Position numbers and translations under genes: made by a program. The notes under the pieces are model-generated. The model made no database searches and had not been told where the DNA came from. It worked only from the letters and a program-made list of their open reading frames with translations. This document shows, piece after piece, positions 23,238 through 36,129 of a stretch of DNA of 64,000 nt (positions are counted from its first letter, which is position 1; each line of letters opens with the position of its first letter). Location of the stretch: assembly GCA_018257865.1 (NCBI GenBank), contig JAEUBA010000051.1:1-64000 (forward strand). The letters are read 5' to 3'. The stretch comes from Stereocaulon alpinum (Eukaryota; Ascomycota; Lecanoromycetes; Lecanorales; Stereocaulaceae).

Positions 23238-25978
23238 TGCAATCTCGCGACGTGATAACTATGTCCTTGCAGGGTGTTTAGGATGGACCTTCGGGAGGGC
23301 ACTCAGCCGTCGAGGGTAATCGTTAGAGGCATGGTTCCAAAGTCAATATCGTTAGTGGATCCATCCAGACTGCTACGGATTGACCTCTCGAAGACCCGTC
23401 ACGCAATGTTGAATTGGGGACTTGAACATCATATAAGTCCTGATCCATCGAGAGATGTCCTTGTGATGTTGTCTGCGTTGAGAGGTGTCTGTCCTGCACC
23501 TAGACATGGTTGCCGTGCATCTGAACATTTCGAAGATTGGAGCTATCTTTAGTTGGTTCCATTGGGTCGCTCACGCTTGTGCATGACATGCGGACCCTGG
23601 CTGAAACGAAAAGGTTACATGGTCTGCAAGCAACGATTAATCGGATGTAGAACATACTATTAGACTTGCACCGAACAGTCCCAAGTACTTGCAGCTAGGT
23701 TCTGCAGCTGCACCCCACAATCCCAATTGACTGGGTCTGGATAGCTTCCGACTGTGGCTTGAACGAGCCTGTGCGCTTTAACACTTGCTCCTTTCTTCAT
23801 ATGCCACTCCTTCGGGGGCAGCCGGCCGCCACCAGCAAGAGTATTGAGCTGCAATCTTAAAAGCCGTGGTAAGGCATTTGTGTCAGAGCTGAACCCTTTC
23901 CCTCTTCACTTTGTCGAGCAATCGAGCTTCATAAACGCGTTCCAGTCCTCAGCAGTACTTTGTCCCAACAGAATGAACGTAACTTGGACCGGTCTCGTGA
24001 TCCTTTCCCCCCCTCATGTAAATCGAAACGTACGTTGCTCCAAGTACATCGGTACACATTGATTAACGATCTGAGATCGACGGCCAAACCAGGGTCAGCG
24101 ACCCCTCTTTCTAGCTTTTTCTCCACGTTTGTAACGAACGCCTCTCATCTGCTTAGGGCCGCCTTCCGCGGGGTCGACTCCGCTAAAGAAACCCTGGGGA
24201 ACATCCCAGCAATCCTGGCACCCTGACATCCTGACCTTCAACATCATCCTCTCCCCCACCGTTTTGAGAAGAATACTCTAGTCTCAGTATCACTGCAAAC
24301 AGCGCACGGCTGACCGTAGGGGAGAGCCTGGTTGACGAATCCAACGAGACCCAAGCTAGCCAAACCTCGTCCGCTTCACAATCACGAACCTTGTCATCGT
24401 ACCACCTGCTCAACTTCAAGAGTCAAAGCTATCAGAGTCTACTTATCCCCATTCGACCCGTCGTCCTCTCGCTGCTTCCGATAAAAGCAACATCCCGGAA
24501 CGCCGACGCTACCGTGACAACTATCTGACTACCTATCCACAAACGCCTTACCAATTGCTCTCTCTGCACTACAACACCTGAGGCAAGGCGCCTGCTGGAA
24601 GCGTTAAGCAGGCAAGGGAACACGAACTAAGGTCGCACAAGGTCGTTACATGGGCTTGATTAAGACACCTAGCGGGCCCTGGAACCGCCAAGTTCAATTG
24701 CGAGTAACATAGGAAAATCTATGTTACAAGGTTGCTATTCGGCTGGTGTACTCATAAGATTGTCTGTAGTGTCCCACTCCACTCCTCGTTCGGTATGCTC
24801 CTCCAGAAACTGGATTGATCCGTGCCCAAAGAAGCCAGCTGATCGCTTTGGACGACGCTCGCATTGATCTTTATTTGCTGACATCCCGAAGATACCCAGG
24901 AACTCCATTGGCGTCCACCTTTCCTGTACTTCGGCGTATATTAGAAGGATCTTGCGGTAGCTTGATATTGTGAACGATTAGAACGGCTAGGTGAGTGTTG
25001 TCGGCTATTCTAGCTGTGGCCACTCTGCCTGCTCTCTGGAGTCTACAACATACGATATCATCCGCAAGGCGTGTCGAGTCACCTTTATTCCCTGTAAGAC
25101 TACATTCATCTGCATATACTTGCTTGGTGAAGATTGGACTGGGATTGAAAGTGTCTATGAGTTGGACTACCCATGGCGAAATCTTGCATTCTTCACTTAG
25201 TCTGAAGACTTTCGCTACGAGATTAGAAAGCTAATGTCACCGAAGTGATAGACACTGTAAGCAATAACACAACAGACATAGACCGACACTACCCCGGCAA
25301 AAGCTTTCGACTTCTCTTCGCCATCCATCCAATTCGACCAGAATATAGCAATTGCTGTGTAATGTGTTGATTAGTCGGGCATCTCCGTCAATGTACGTGG
25401 CGCATCTTGCTCAAAGCCTTGGGCTTGATCAGATCAACCCACTAACAAGCCTCATCGTCTAGACTTGCAAGATACTCGTTAATCCGCATCATCTGTTGAA
25501 TCTGTTGGGCCTTTGTACAATAGAAGTGACTGACGAATAGTCCGTCGCCGGCTTTGCTAGGGGTAAGACAGCAAGCTACATCGCCCATTCCATTCCCACT
25601 GTTACAGTCACGGCATCCGAAGTGAGTGCACTCTAATTTGCAAGCTCCGTCACGTCTTCGTTATGTTGTTCGCAAAGATTTTCCTCCACCCACGTCACTC
25701 TGCCCGAGCAACCCTCAGTCATCTACAGCCTCACCCCGTGTCGTTGCCGCTTCACCTATCAGTCATGGGGCAGGCGTCAACACTCTTCACCGCACATCAT
25801 ACAATTGGCAATTTACTCTTGTACGAGCCTGCCATCAACTTAAAGCGTCTTAACACCAAATACTCCTTTCGCACCTGCTGCAGGCCGCATCTAACTATTC
25901 TTACAGATCGTCTTTCCCAGCGATGGCCTCAAACTATTGAACACCACTTGAATTACACAATTCCGTCTACTTACAGAG
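23238..25978. other. Long gene-free interval (2.7 kb)
   Basis: Normal base composition, but no frame longer than about 140 codons and no recognised family on either strand. Part is probably promoter and a long 5' UTR of the downstream PSP1-domain gene. A CTTACAG acceptor directly before its ATG (about 25,970-25,976) would fit a 5'-UTR intron. A non-coding RNA cannot be judged from sequence alone. Confidence 0.45.
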
Positions 25979-28834
25979 ATGACATCCAGTCAGAATTCGC
26001 AAACCCTGGCGGGCCAACCGAAGCGCACTTCATTCAGCGGCTTTCCAGGTGGCAGTGCAACCATGTTCCTTGATAGGTCTAAGGCAGGGATTCGCGGCTC
26101 CACACCAGACTCCGAAGCACTCGCATCCTCGGATGATGAGCAAGACCATCATCACCGATTGCACCAAGTCACCAGTAACCCTGGACCGGTACCTGCACGC
26201 CGTCCCTCTTGGCTTACTGAGACGCAACAAGCACAGACTCGTAAAGGTTCGTTCGGGGCGAATGGAGCTTTCGCTCCAGCCAGTCCTAGCTCCGCCGCAC
26301 CTAACGACCAGACACTTTGGGGTGGTAACGTCGGTTCCAGCACAGCATCAACATTAGGCCGCGGTCATTCTACCAGTACTTCCTTCCCATGGGGGAGCAC
26401 TATTTGGAACAGTGATTCCCAGAAAGGGCCGCCACAGCGCTTGACTGAGGTTCTACCCTCACCTACTAGTATGGTGCCCCCAGGATCCGCCGGCCATCAT
26501 AGCGAGGAATCAATGCAAAGCCCTCATGGTCAGGACACTCCAGCGGATTCTGCTATCCCTTTCGCGATTCCCCTTCAGCCAACGCTCAAGACTTATCGAT
26601 CGCAGTCCTACTCAGTTGGCCAATTGGATCCAGAGTCTTCAGTCATAACTCCGCCCACATACGCTGGCTACACTGCCTACGGACGGCAAAGGAATGGGCC
26701 CGCACCTTACACCAACTTACAGCATAGACCATCACGTCCCAGTATGTTGGGAGACTTGTCCCATGACCCTTCACTTTTGGGACAGCTTCGGGAGGTTGAT
26801 GATGATGAGAGCTCTAACGGGTCCGAATCTGGAGTCCAACTTTCAACCACACAGCGTACTATTGAGCAGCTTGCCAAGGAGAACGCTATGCTCCGCCAGC
26901 AAGCCGCGGACCAATTGGGGAGAGAGACTACCAGGAATCGGAGCCGGACAACCACTAATAACAGCAACACGTCAAAAGCAACTCGCAGCTCTAATCAAAG
27001 CTATCAGCAACGCGTGCGTGATAGTGCACCTGAAGCATCTGATTATGCTTTGTATGAGATTGATGAACCGGACCTCTCCCAGATGTACAAATTCCCGGGT
27101 TTGAGTGGGAGGAGATCTAGTGAGTATACGACTAAACCGAGTACGCAGTATGCAATTCCAGGCATCCCCGAGAATCGAACTTTGGAGAGCGTCAAGAAGG
27201 GCCATTGGCAAAGTTCGTTGGGCTTTGGAGGCATTGGAGAGCCTCCACAAAGTCGTCGCCACTCCTTTGCTGACATCCCGACCCGCCAGAACTCCATAGG
27301 TTCTGCAGGAGAGTCCCAGAACGGACAGGTGGCAGCAGACGCTGGCCGAAGCAATGGTAGGCTCGGAAGCCCTGGAGGATATGGTGATGGCCTGGTCCGC
27401 CCGTCCCAAGGCGACAGTAGTGAGTATACCCGTTTTCATTGGAGTCAGCGCATACAAGAACAAGCTTTAGAACTGGAACATTTACGCGACCGCAACTTTG
27501 CAGTGTCCTACTTCTCCCAAGCGGACCCTTCTTTGCGCAACGCAGAGACCCACAGATCCCCCCTCACTCCAACCAGCATGCATCAAGCGTATATGCAGAC
27601 TCAGTATGGTCGTCCACAAAACCTCAGTCACACCCAGACCCGACCAAACCAGTTGTTGTACATGGTCACCTTCAAAGCCCAGCGAGCCGACGTATTCTAC
27701 GTGCAAGAAGGCACCGGGCTTCAGGTGAGGAAAGGTGACTTGGTGATCGTCGAAGCGGACAGAGGCGCAGACTTAGGGACTGTAGCCAGCGAGAGTATCC
27801 CGTTCTCCGAGGCAAAAGAACTGAAAGATAAATACATGCAGGAACACTTTCAATGGCTCATGGTCTTCTCCCGTCATGGTCAGAACGGAACAGTGGCGGG
27901 CCCAAATCCGAACGGCCAACCAAGCACGTCGAACAGTGCCATTGGAGGGATGGGCGGCTCTCCAAATCAGACCGGCGCTCAAGATCTGCCAAGCTGCGAG
28001 CTGAAGCCAAAGATGATCAAACGCCTGGCACAATCTCACGAAATACAGACTTTGAGAGACAAAGAAGGCAATGAGGCGAAGGCGAAGCGTGTTTGCCAAC
28101 AGAAAGTGGTTGAACATCGGCTTAATATGGAGATCCTGGAGGCTGAGTTCCAGATGTGAGTATTGGCGAAGAGAGATAGCATTTCATAACTGATGCCTCC
28201 CAGGGACTGGAAGAAACTGACCTTCTACTACTTTGCCGACGAATACATCAACTTCAACTCCTTAGTCACGGATCTCTTCAAGATCTACAAGACACGAATT
28301 TGGATGTCAGCAATAAATCCTGCATCTTTTCAGACGCCAGTTGGAGGCCTGCAGATTCCTGGACTTGTAGGCCCTAATGCCTTTGGGGCCGACGTTGATC
28401 AATTTTCCAGTCGACGTCAACCACGGCAGATCTCAAATTTAGCAGTATCGACTGGCCCGACCCAAGCAGCGTTAGGTGTCTTCGACCAGGCATGGGTTGC
28501 TGCTCAGGAAGGCAACGTCATTAATGGGATGGCCTTTCCCCAGCACTACGCACAGCCCTTCCCAACTCATGACCTTGATTTGCGTCAGCTAGACCAGTAT
28601 TCATTGGAATATCGTCAGGGTCTCCCGCAAGCGCTCGGTATGCAGCCAACCTTCACCTCTCCCAATTACAATGCACCCAATCTCCACGCTTCTCCATCCT
28701 GCACTTCTCGACCTGACAGTAGCAATGGTGGACCGCAACCGTCTCAGATGTTTGGCAGAGACTGGAACCAAGCCATGCAGGGACTTTCACTAGGCCCTCC
28801 ATCTACCACTTTGTCATCGCGACTCCACCCTTAG
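25979..28834 (+). CDS. PSP1 C-terminal domain protein
   Basis: Exons 25979-28155 and 28204-28834 (48-nt intron); 935 aa. Residues 1-550 are Ser/Gln/Pro/Gly-rich and likely disordered, with a short coiled-coil-like stretch (TIEQLAKENAMLRQQAADQL, about 290-310). The PSP1 domain is at about 560-790: LLYMVTFKAQRADVFYVQEG, then VRKGDLVIVEADRGADLGTV, then SCELKPKMIKRLAQSHEIQT. It runs across the intron into DWKKLTFYYFADEYINFNSL and FKIYKTRIWM, the conserved end of the domain. The family includes yeast Psp1, a suppressor of DNA-polymerase alpha defects linked to P-bodies, and bacterial RicT. Molecular role here is unknown. Residues after about 790 are low-complexity. Confidence 0.88.
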
Positions 28835-29580
28835 TATATGGGCCTAGAAATCTCTAATTGCGCGTTCCGGGGCTTGAGCCACGAAAAGTTCTTAGCCTTC
28901 CTAATCACCAATCTAATTATCCTCATCTTGTGCTCAGCGGCTTCACATTTTTTCTTCGGATCCATGATTATCATGTACATGCTTGCATGGGAACGGCGAA
29001 AGGTTCTTACATTCTCGGTACGATGGTGGATTCTATGTTTACGGCATCCACGGATGACGAGATTGCCACGACTTCATGACGAGACGAGCGCATAGAGGAA
29101 CGTCCATTCTTCCATCTCCACTACACATAGTTTGAGACGGATGGAATGGTAGACTGGATATGCGCGATTGGATACCTTACTAGGTACATCGAACTTTCAT
29201 AAGATAGCTACCTAGATCCACTCATTTCCTATCCAGACACTAGCTAGAGCAAGGAAAAGCAAAATCAAAGTCTTGCTACACGACGCGCATCTTGCAATTC
29301 CCTTTATGGTGTCAATCTTTGACAAAAAGCGCCCTGCGTGAGACCCTTGGAGGCTGGAAGAGTATTGTTGTGGGGCCAATTGATCGCTCTGACGGTAGAT
29401 GTGATAGCCTCGGCAGGCTGGACACGAAATGTCCTCCAGAACATGTTATAATATATCTACCGAAGTAGACCTAGTGCGGAGTACTTTGCGAGGCGCCCTC
29501 ACCTTTAAAGTCTCGGCCTACTTCAACCACTTCCTTGATCGCGCGACAAACATCGCGATACCGTAGGGTCAATATCAACC
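28835..29580. other. Intergenic stretch, no gene seen
   Basis: 3' UTR of the PSP1-domain gene and upstream region of the next gene. Short open frames have no recognisable similarity. Confidence 0.4.
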
Positions 29581-30581
29581 ATGGCCAAAGCTGGCATGAT
29601 TGGCAAGCGGTCAAAGGGTACGAGCCAATTATCGCCAGACCCTGGCGTCTGTTGAATGCTGACATGTGTCTTGCAGAAGAAACAGAGCCCGTAGAACCAA
29701 AACTGAAGAAGTTGAAGTCAAGGCAGAATGACCAGCAAATTCGCCAAGTTGAGGATGTATCTGACTCGGAGGAAGATCCTGGGCACCTAATGAGCACGTA
29801 CGCTTGAATCGAAGGTCTCACTCCTCGTTCGACTTTCTTACACTCGCATCAGGCAGTTCTTGGCTGCGGCAAAGCAGTCCACAAGACGCAGTAACGCAAT
29901 TCTTATTAAGTTCTCCCAGACCGTCGACAAGCGGAAGCAGAGACTGCATGATTTACTGCATGAACGCGGTCTCAAGCTGTACGCCTAGCTGAATCTACTC
30001 CCGCCCTGTGAGTATTTGTAAACTTACAAGACTTTAGTATGGAAGAAGACAAAGAATTATACAGATCGATCTTCACAATCTCCTCTCGGACTTATTCAAA
30101 CGATCTCGAAAAGTCCACTACAACGCCAACGTCGGTTCTCAGGAACACAACGATCGCAAAGTCACTTAAATCCACAGTCTACAGTGCCTCCAGATCTGGA
30201 ATTGTCACATCGAGAGAGCTGCTTGCACATTACGATCGAGGTTGCCAGCAGATTGCTTCAGTAGAGGGTGTCTTGAGAATCAAGGCTGGTTCCAAGGGTG
30301 ACCTTCAAATCTTGCAGAGTGCGATAAACCAGCAGGGAGAGAAGGTCAAATCTGAGGTGAAGCAACATCTCCACGGAAGCTGGAAGCCGGCCAAGGAACA
30401 TCCTGGACGTGATGCTTCAAAGGGGGAAGATGAGATCTGGAGTCGATTGGCTGTCATCGAAGCCACTAGTAAGGAAGGGAAAGCTGAACAGAACGGAGGA
30501 AGGGGATGGGCTGCGACTGCGAAGCAGACGCAGAGAGGCGTACAGCGGATAGTCAAACATCTGCCAGAGGATAGCGAGTGA
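29581..30581 (+). CDS. Hypothetical protein, charged, four exons
   Basis: I do not recognise this protein. A consistent model is 29581-29617, 29677-29797, 29853-29978, 30038-30581, giving 275 aa; all introns are GT-AG (55-60 nt, three GTACGN donors) and keep frame. It starts MAKAGMIGKRSK, then a Lys-rich and acidic stretch (PKLKKLKSRQ; EDVSDSEEDPG) suggesting nuclear localisation. A likely helical region (FLAAAKQSTRRSNAILIKFS; KRKQRLHDLLHERGLKL) and a Ser/Thr/Lys-rich C-terminus to about 275 follow. No transmembrane segment or signal peptide. Exon 3 is open in two frames; I chose the one that continues into exon 4. It could be a small chromatin or chromosome-structure protein, but that is a guess. 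Confidence 0.55.
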
Positions 30582-30914
30582 TGTGTAGGAAGATTGGGGT
30601 GAGGAAGGGTGGCTACAGATCGCTGTGTCGTTGCATGAAGACTCTCGCCTGTCATGTACCTTCTATACGAGTGTTCTGCTATATCTGATTATAGCTATCA
30701 TCAATCCAAGATAATCTAGACTGCATGATCTAACTGTTAACATAAGTCCAATAGATGTGACAAGATGACAGCGATATACTGTGTACGTGCTAATAGTTCG
30801 CTTAAATTATTAGTCCGCTCCACAAGTTTCGAGCTCCGCGCTTCAGTCTGAAAGACTTGACGGTTTTCGCACAACCACGACAACCACGACAACAAGCTCG
30901 CCCACATAATCAAG
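30582..30914 (+). promoter_or_regulatory. Upstream region of the eL15 gene
   Basis: The interval between the hypothetical gene's stop and the proposed 5'-UTR intron of eL15. It should hold the ribosomal-protein promoter. No specific factor site could be assigned. Confidence 0.3.
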
Positions 30915-31017
30915 GTATGCAGCCCTTCTGATTGAGGACCCTGTGATATACCTGTATCGCTACACCAACAGCGTCCGGTGTGGACCGATGAAGCTCAAAT
31001 TGGCTGATTGAACCTAG
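30915..31017 (+). other. Probable 5'-UTR intron of the eL15 gene
   Basis: CAAG|GTATGC at 30,915 and AACCTAG ending at 31,017 directly before the ATG form a 103-nt GT-AG intron with a TGGCTGAT branch-like site. An intron at or just before the start codon is common in fungal ribosomal-protein genes. Confidence 0.5.
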
Positions 31018-31916
31018 ATGGGCGCCCTCAAATACGTCGAAGAGCTTCAAAAGAAGAAGCAATCCGACGTCCTCCGCTTCCTTCTCCGAGTCCGTTGCTG
31101 GGAGGTAAGATAAGACAGGCCTCCGAAACCTCCAATGATGCCTATACCTACACCACCCGCATACTCGTGTCTACTAGGTCCTGAAAGACCTACTGTGGCA
31201 CTATACTGTGTCTTGCTATACACTCGTTGAACGTAGCTGAGAGTGCATCAATATAGCTCCGCCAATTAAACGTCATCCACCGTGCCTCTCGTCCCTCTCG
31301 TCCAGATAAAGCTCGCCGTTTAGGCTACAAAGCCAAGCAGGGCTATGTCATCTACCGCGTGCGCGTCCGTAGGGGAGGCCGTAAGAGGCCTGTGCCTAAG
31401 GGTGCCACTTACGGTCAGTCAAGAACAAGGATCACTATCTCCAATCAATGTAGGGTGGCTGCTGACACGGAAGCTGTGGTGATATAGGCAAACCAACCAA
31501 CCAAGGAGTCAACCAGTTAAAATACCAACGCTCCCTCAAATCCACCGCTGAAGAACGTGTCGGACACCGTTGTGCCAACCTGAGAGTTTTGAACTCCTAC
31601 TGGATCAATCAAGACTCGACGTACAAGTACTTCGAAATCATTCTTGTGGACCCCCAGCACAAAGCCATCCGTCGAGATCCTCGCATCAATTGGATTGTCA
31701 AGCCTGTCCATAAGGTACAGATCTAAATCAATTCCCAAGCCCTTTCCCTGTGAACTTCCACTAACATGGGTGTAGCACCGCGAGTCCCGCGGCCTGACAG
31801 CAACAGGCAAGAAGTCCCGTGGTTTGGGCAAGGGCCACAAATTCAATAAGACCACGGCGGGCAGGAGAAAGACATGGAAGCGTCACAACACTGAGTCATA
31901 TTGGCGTTACCGTTAG
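31018..31916 (+). CDS. RPL15: 60S ribosomal protein eL15 (RPL15)
   Basis: Exons 31018-31104, 31257-31413, 31488-31714, 31776-31916; 203 aa, the usual length for eL15. The spliced protein matches the highly conserved family from end to end: MGALKYVEELQKKKQSDVLR, LRQLNVIHRASRPSRPDKAR, RRLGYKAKQGYVIYRVRVRR, RINWIVKPVHK, and the basic C-terminus RRKTWKRHNTESYWRYR. It is a structural component of the large ribosomal subunit bound to 25S rRNA. Three coding introns (152, 74, 61 nt) have standard sites. Confidence 0.98.
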
Positions 31917-32535
31917 AAGGTTGACTTGTTGTGCGTTGAGATTGTTGCATGCATTGAGCATTAGCTACAGCAATGGACTACGATAGCTATTGCGCGAATC
32001 AAAATATTGAATTCAGTTTCGGCCCTCTTCGAGACCTGCACCAGAAAGCTCCTCACTGCACCATACGAAGGTTTACCCGTCAATGCCTTAACAATCGCCG
32101 CAGTAACTTCCGTATCGTAAGTCTATATTGAAGCAAAAGTGGAATGGTAGGAGATTGACTGGCAAGGATATGCTAAGGCTATGCTGTATTCATTTGATGC
32201 TTCATGTTGATTTGGACGGTTCAAATGCTCAAGATGGCTTTCAAGGACAATAGCAGGTAGAGGTGAAGCATGCAGAGATTGGGGTTCAGAAAGGGTTGTA
32301 ATGTTGATTTGGCAGTGTGAGGTAGCTGGAAATCCTAGCGTTGAACAAGCAAGCCGAGGGCGGGCAATCATCTCTTGATCTGATTATGGGTCCTACAAAC
32401 ACCATCCACCTGGGTACTACGGACTTGGAGAAATCCTGCCCGTCCCTATATGGAAGCAAATCCCCCAAGCCCAAGCGATACGCCATAACCATTGCCACGC
32501 CGAATGATCGAAGTCCCTGGGTATCTTAATCGTTA
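31917..32535. other. Convergent intergenic region
   Basis: 3' regions of eL15 (plus) and the HECT ligase (minus). No gene recognised. Confidence 0.4.
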
Positions 32536-35500
32536 TCATTTCATACCAAACCCTTCGCTCTCAACAACTGCTGTCCAGAGCTTGTCCTCAAGTATCTCTC
32601 TATTCTGATATCGATACAAAGCTAGCATGTTGAAACAGGTCCTAGCTATCGGTAATCTTGTGCACTGATCACCGAGGCATACCATCTTGATGACTAGACT
32701 CGTCGCACCCATGGCTGGAATTCGATCGCTAGCTGTGATGAAGCTCAAAAGTTTCCTCTGGTCTTTGATGCTTGCCCTCTCGAAAGTCTCCCAGAACCAT
32801 GTTACCACAGGCTCATTTGCTCCATCCTTGCCCTTACCCCAGCCGTCATAGACAGCAACAGTCCGTAGCGTTGCTACTTCCAACGGCTCGTCAGAACCAC
32901 GCACCAGAAGCTCAATCTCCTCGGGCCGAAACAACGGCAGTGCGTTGCCTCCGCAGACAGTAAAGAATCCCCGCTTGAAGGGTTCATATTGACGAGCAAT
33001 GGATGTATCGAGGAGATGCCGTACATACAACTCAACAAACTCGTAACGATTGCTGTTGGTAACAGTTCGTTTTTCTCCGTTAGTACAGAGAGGGACCTGA
33101 ACAATCTGGCCATAGCGCTCCACATCTACAATGAAGTCGCGACAGAAAGTTTCTTCGACATTACCATCAAATTCGAGCATCTCCTTGAGGCCATGGGCCA
33201 ACGATGGATGGAGTTCAGCAAGATCCTCAAGAGTGTGACCCGGAGCCGGTCGCAATGATGAGGTTGCTGGTCCAGTATAACTCGGTGCAGACGCGAGAAG
33301 TTTTCGGAACGTAAAGGGCGGAAACGCCACATCGAGTATGGTAGAGTTGTAGATAGCAAGGCCAAGTAGTACTCCTACCAGGAAAAATTGATCGGACGTT
33401 TCGAACGTGTTAGGGTTAAAGTAGCAGTAATGGGACTCTTCATCGTACACGAATAGGCCATGCTCTGGGTCGAAGACTTCTCGGACCAACAAGAGAAACC
33501 ACTCTTTTCGGAGTCCACCCGAGTCCAAACCCTCCTCACCCTTGAATTCTATCTTCAATCCTTTCTTGATCTCTTCTTGGCCAGTGCCAACAACCTCGCT
33601 GACACCACGAAGACTGTCCTCAACCAGGCAGTCCCTTCGAACCTGTAAGACGAGGTACTGGTTTATAGCCTTCCGGCTCATTATGCTATCAAAGAAAGCT
33701 TCACGAGCTTTAATCTCCATTTGTCGACGAGCATCATGTTCCATGATACGTATTTTGGCCCAGATCGACAAGAACATTGGATATGCGCAGAACGAGAATC
33801 TACCCCTTCGAGATTCCCAGGCTTCGAAGTCGGCGACTAGGTCTTGAAAGTCTAGGAGTGAGTTGTAGAAAGCACTGGTGGGGAGAAGCTGCCCATGTAA
33901 GTTGGCCCGTTGACGTGCAGCGGAGCCAGCTCTTTTTCGGCCTACCGCAGACGAGGATGATCTGCTCACATCTTGTACGCGAGAAGAACCTTGAAGATTG
34001 GCGGTGAATAGCAATGACATGACTTTAGCAGCAGCTCTGATTTGCCAATCCTCGGAATATGGTGCTCCGATGTTGGTTTTATTCGGAGACTTTGGTACTG
34101 CTGAAATGCCAAGAGCAGCATGGAGATGCGCAGAGGTCCCTGCGCCAGGTCCAGAAATACTAGGTATGAGGCCACCGCTTGGGTCGTGACTATTGGAACG
34201 TTTCCTCCCATACTGTTTAGAAAGTCGGTATGTGACAAAGCTCCCAATCAGGTCCACCAGCCTTCGGAAGTGTGGCTCTGAGAATCTACCGAACCAGTTT
34301 ACAAGATAATGATGGCATTCGCTCGAAGAACTCGCTAGGAGCCCTAGGATACGTTTCACGATGCCCGAGTGCTTCGCTGCTCGGGTGCTACTTGTACTCG
34401 AAGGCCGTCCAGCAGGCACCGGGTTCGGATGAAGGCATGCGACTGGCGGCCTTGAAGTCAAAGTCTGATCTTGACTTACGGACGTTTCAGACTTTGTTGC
34501 GTTTATGTATGTCGGCTTGCTTGGTTCTGAAGTGTATAATAGGGGGTTTGCGAGTAAGATGAGAAGAAAGCGGCAGTCTTCGGGAGTTTTCACGGGTCTT
34601 CCTGGACGGCGAAGGAGGCTTTCAGTTGCCTTGAAGAGTGTGCGCTGGACATGTAAACACGCATCCAAAATCTCATCATTCATGCGCTGGAGTACGTCGG
34701 TCGAGACATCCCTGAGAGATTTCTCTTGTTTTTCATCCAGCAAATTGCCGTCTTCTAATTGCTTTAATCTGTCTCTCCAGGAGCGGCCGATGGAGATAAC
34801 TGCATAGTACCATTCATTCAGCTCGGCCCAATTGATCCGTGGACTCTTCACATTCACTCTCTCTTCCGTGATTCTGTCTGGTCCTTGCCCGGCACTGCTT
34901 CTCGCCCGATTCCATTCTCCTTGAGTACGCCCTGTCCACCACATTCCATTCTCGGCGAAGTCACCAAGCAACAGAACCTTCGCATCAAGCTCTGGGAATG
35001 CTGCCTCAGAAGTAAACGAATCCCCTGAGCTTTGTGCTAAGCATTTTTCGATCACAGTACCTTCACTTGCTGCTCGATGGAATTGGGGAGGCTTAGGGGT
35101 AAGAAAAGCTGTATCAAGGCATTCGACGCTACTGAGGCAGGCTATCATATAAATTTCGAATCGCCTGAACATGTATCGGGAAGGCTCTTGCGTGTGCTGT
35201 CGATTTTCCTCGGCAGCATTGCTCGTTACTCTGGGGGAGGACGTCTGCATTGAGGGTGGCGGAGGAGGGGCTCTGGATGGGGGAGGTACAGGCTGAGGAG
35301 CGGTTCCTGAACCTGCGTTGTTAAGATCAGATCGCAAGGGGTGTGACAACGTGAGATCTACGTTAGCCCCTTCGTTGGCTTGCTGATGATGAGGATCTGG
35401 AACGTGTTTGGGACCATGGTCAAGGCTTGATAATAGATAATCTCGTAGGCATTCGTCAATCAGACTTCGAGTTCTGTCCAATGATAGATAGGGGACTAAT

Positions 35501-36129
35501 ACTAGACGTCAGAGACCCGTGAGAGACACCAACGAATGCACCGTACCTTTCTTTGGCGGACCTGACTTAGGAGGCATTGATGAAGGATCTGGAGCTTTAG
35601 GTGCATGCAACTTTTCAGCCGATCCTGTCAATGGCTTCAGATCGTTGATCATGAGGCACACGGTACAGCGAAACATCTGGACATGGCGCGGCCATCTCAT
35701 AACAGAATCGCATGTACTGCATTTGCCTGTCACAAGGTCTTTCTCCGCATACTGCTGAGGAACCCCATTCTCGGAAGCCATGTATCCTTTGAAAGCAAGT
35801 CCAGGAGAAAGCATTGAGGAGTCATGGAAGTCATCTATAGTATCATCTTGCAAGTCAACCTCGGCTTCTCTATCCGTCCTCTTTCCACTGCCAAATATCG
35901 AAGGGAACGGATGGCTGTGAGATCGTTCATGCCGAGGTCTCTGGCTTGAAACGGAAGGAGTGATCGAGTCTAGAGCTAGAACCGGTACACCAAGGAGCGG
36001 TGGATCTTGGTACTGGTCAATCTGGTGACTCTGAAAGGGTGGAGCCCGTAAGCCTCTCGAAGTTGGGCGTAGTGAAGAGTTACTAGCTGCAGGAGGGCTA
36101 GGTGGAAGGCGTGTGGGCCAAGGAGGCAT
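32536..36129 (-). CDS. HECT-type E3 ubiquitin ligase (Hul4/HECTD2-like)
   Basis: Exons 35547-36129 and 32536-35501 (45-nt intron); 1182 aa. The N-terminal part carries a zinc-ribbon-like KCSTCDSVMRWPRHVQMFRC followed by TVC at about 136-158. A Pro-rich stretch follows. The HECT domain fills about the last 380 residues: KIEFKGEEGLDSGGLRKEWF, HYCYFNPNTFETSDQFFLVG, GLAIYNSTILDVAFPPFTFR, and the catalytic-cysteine motif ARTCFNMLAL. The thioester Cys is about residue 1150, 32 residues from the C-terminus. It takes ubiquitin from an E2 and passes it to substrate lysines. Hul4 assignment rests on the N-terminal double-CxxC and lack of WW, C2 or RCC1 repeats; it is likely but not certain. Divergent from the amidohydrolase gene across 752 bp. 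Confidence 0.92.

Noticed and set aside
23274..23552. Short plus-strand frame after NFU1
   Set aside because: The ATG-like start lies in the NFU1 3' region, the product has no recognisable domain, and it has no supporting splice or neighbour context.
24995..25234. Frame with a hydrophobic N-terminus resembling a secreted peptide
   Set aside because: Two overlapping frames of similar length exist here and neither has a convincing signal peptide plus cysteine pattern.
29804..29992. Alternative frame for exon 3 of the hypothetical four-exon gene
   Set aside because: Open, but it ends in a stop and does not connect to the long fourth exon, whereas the other frame does.
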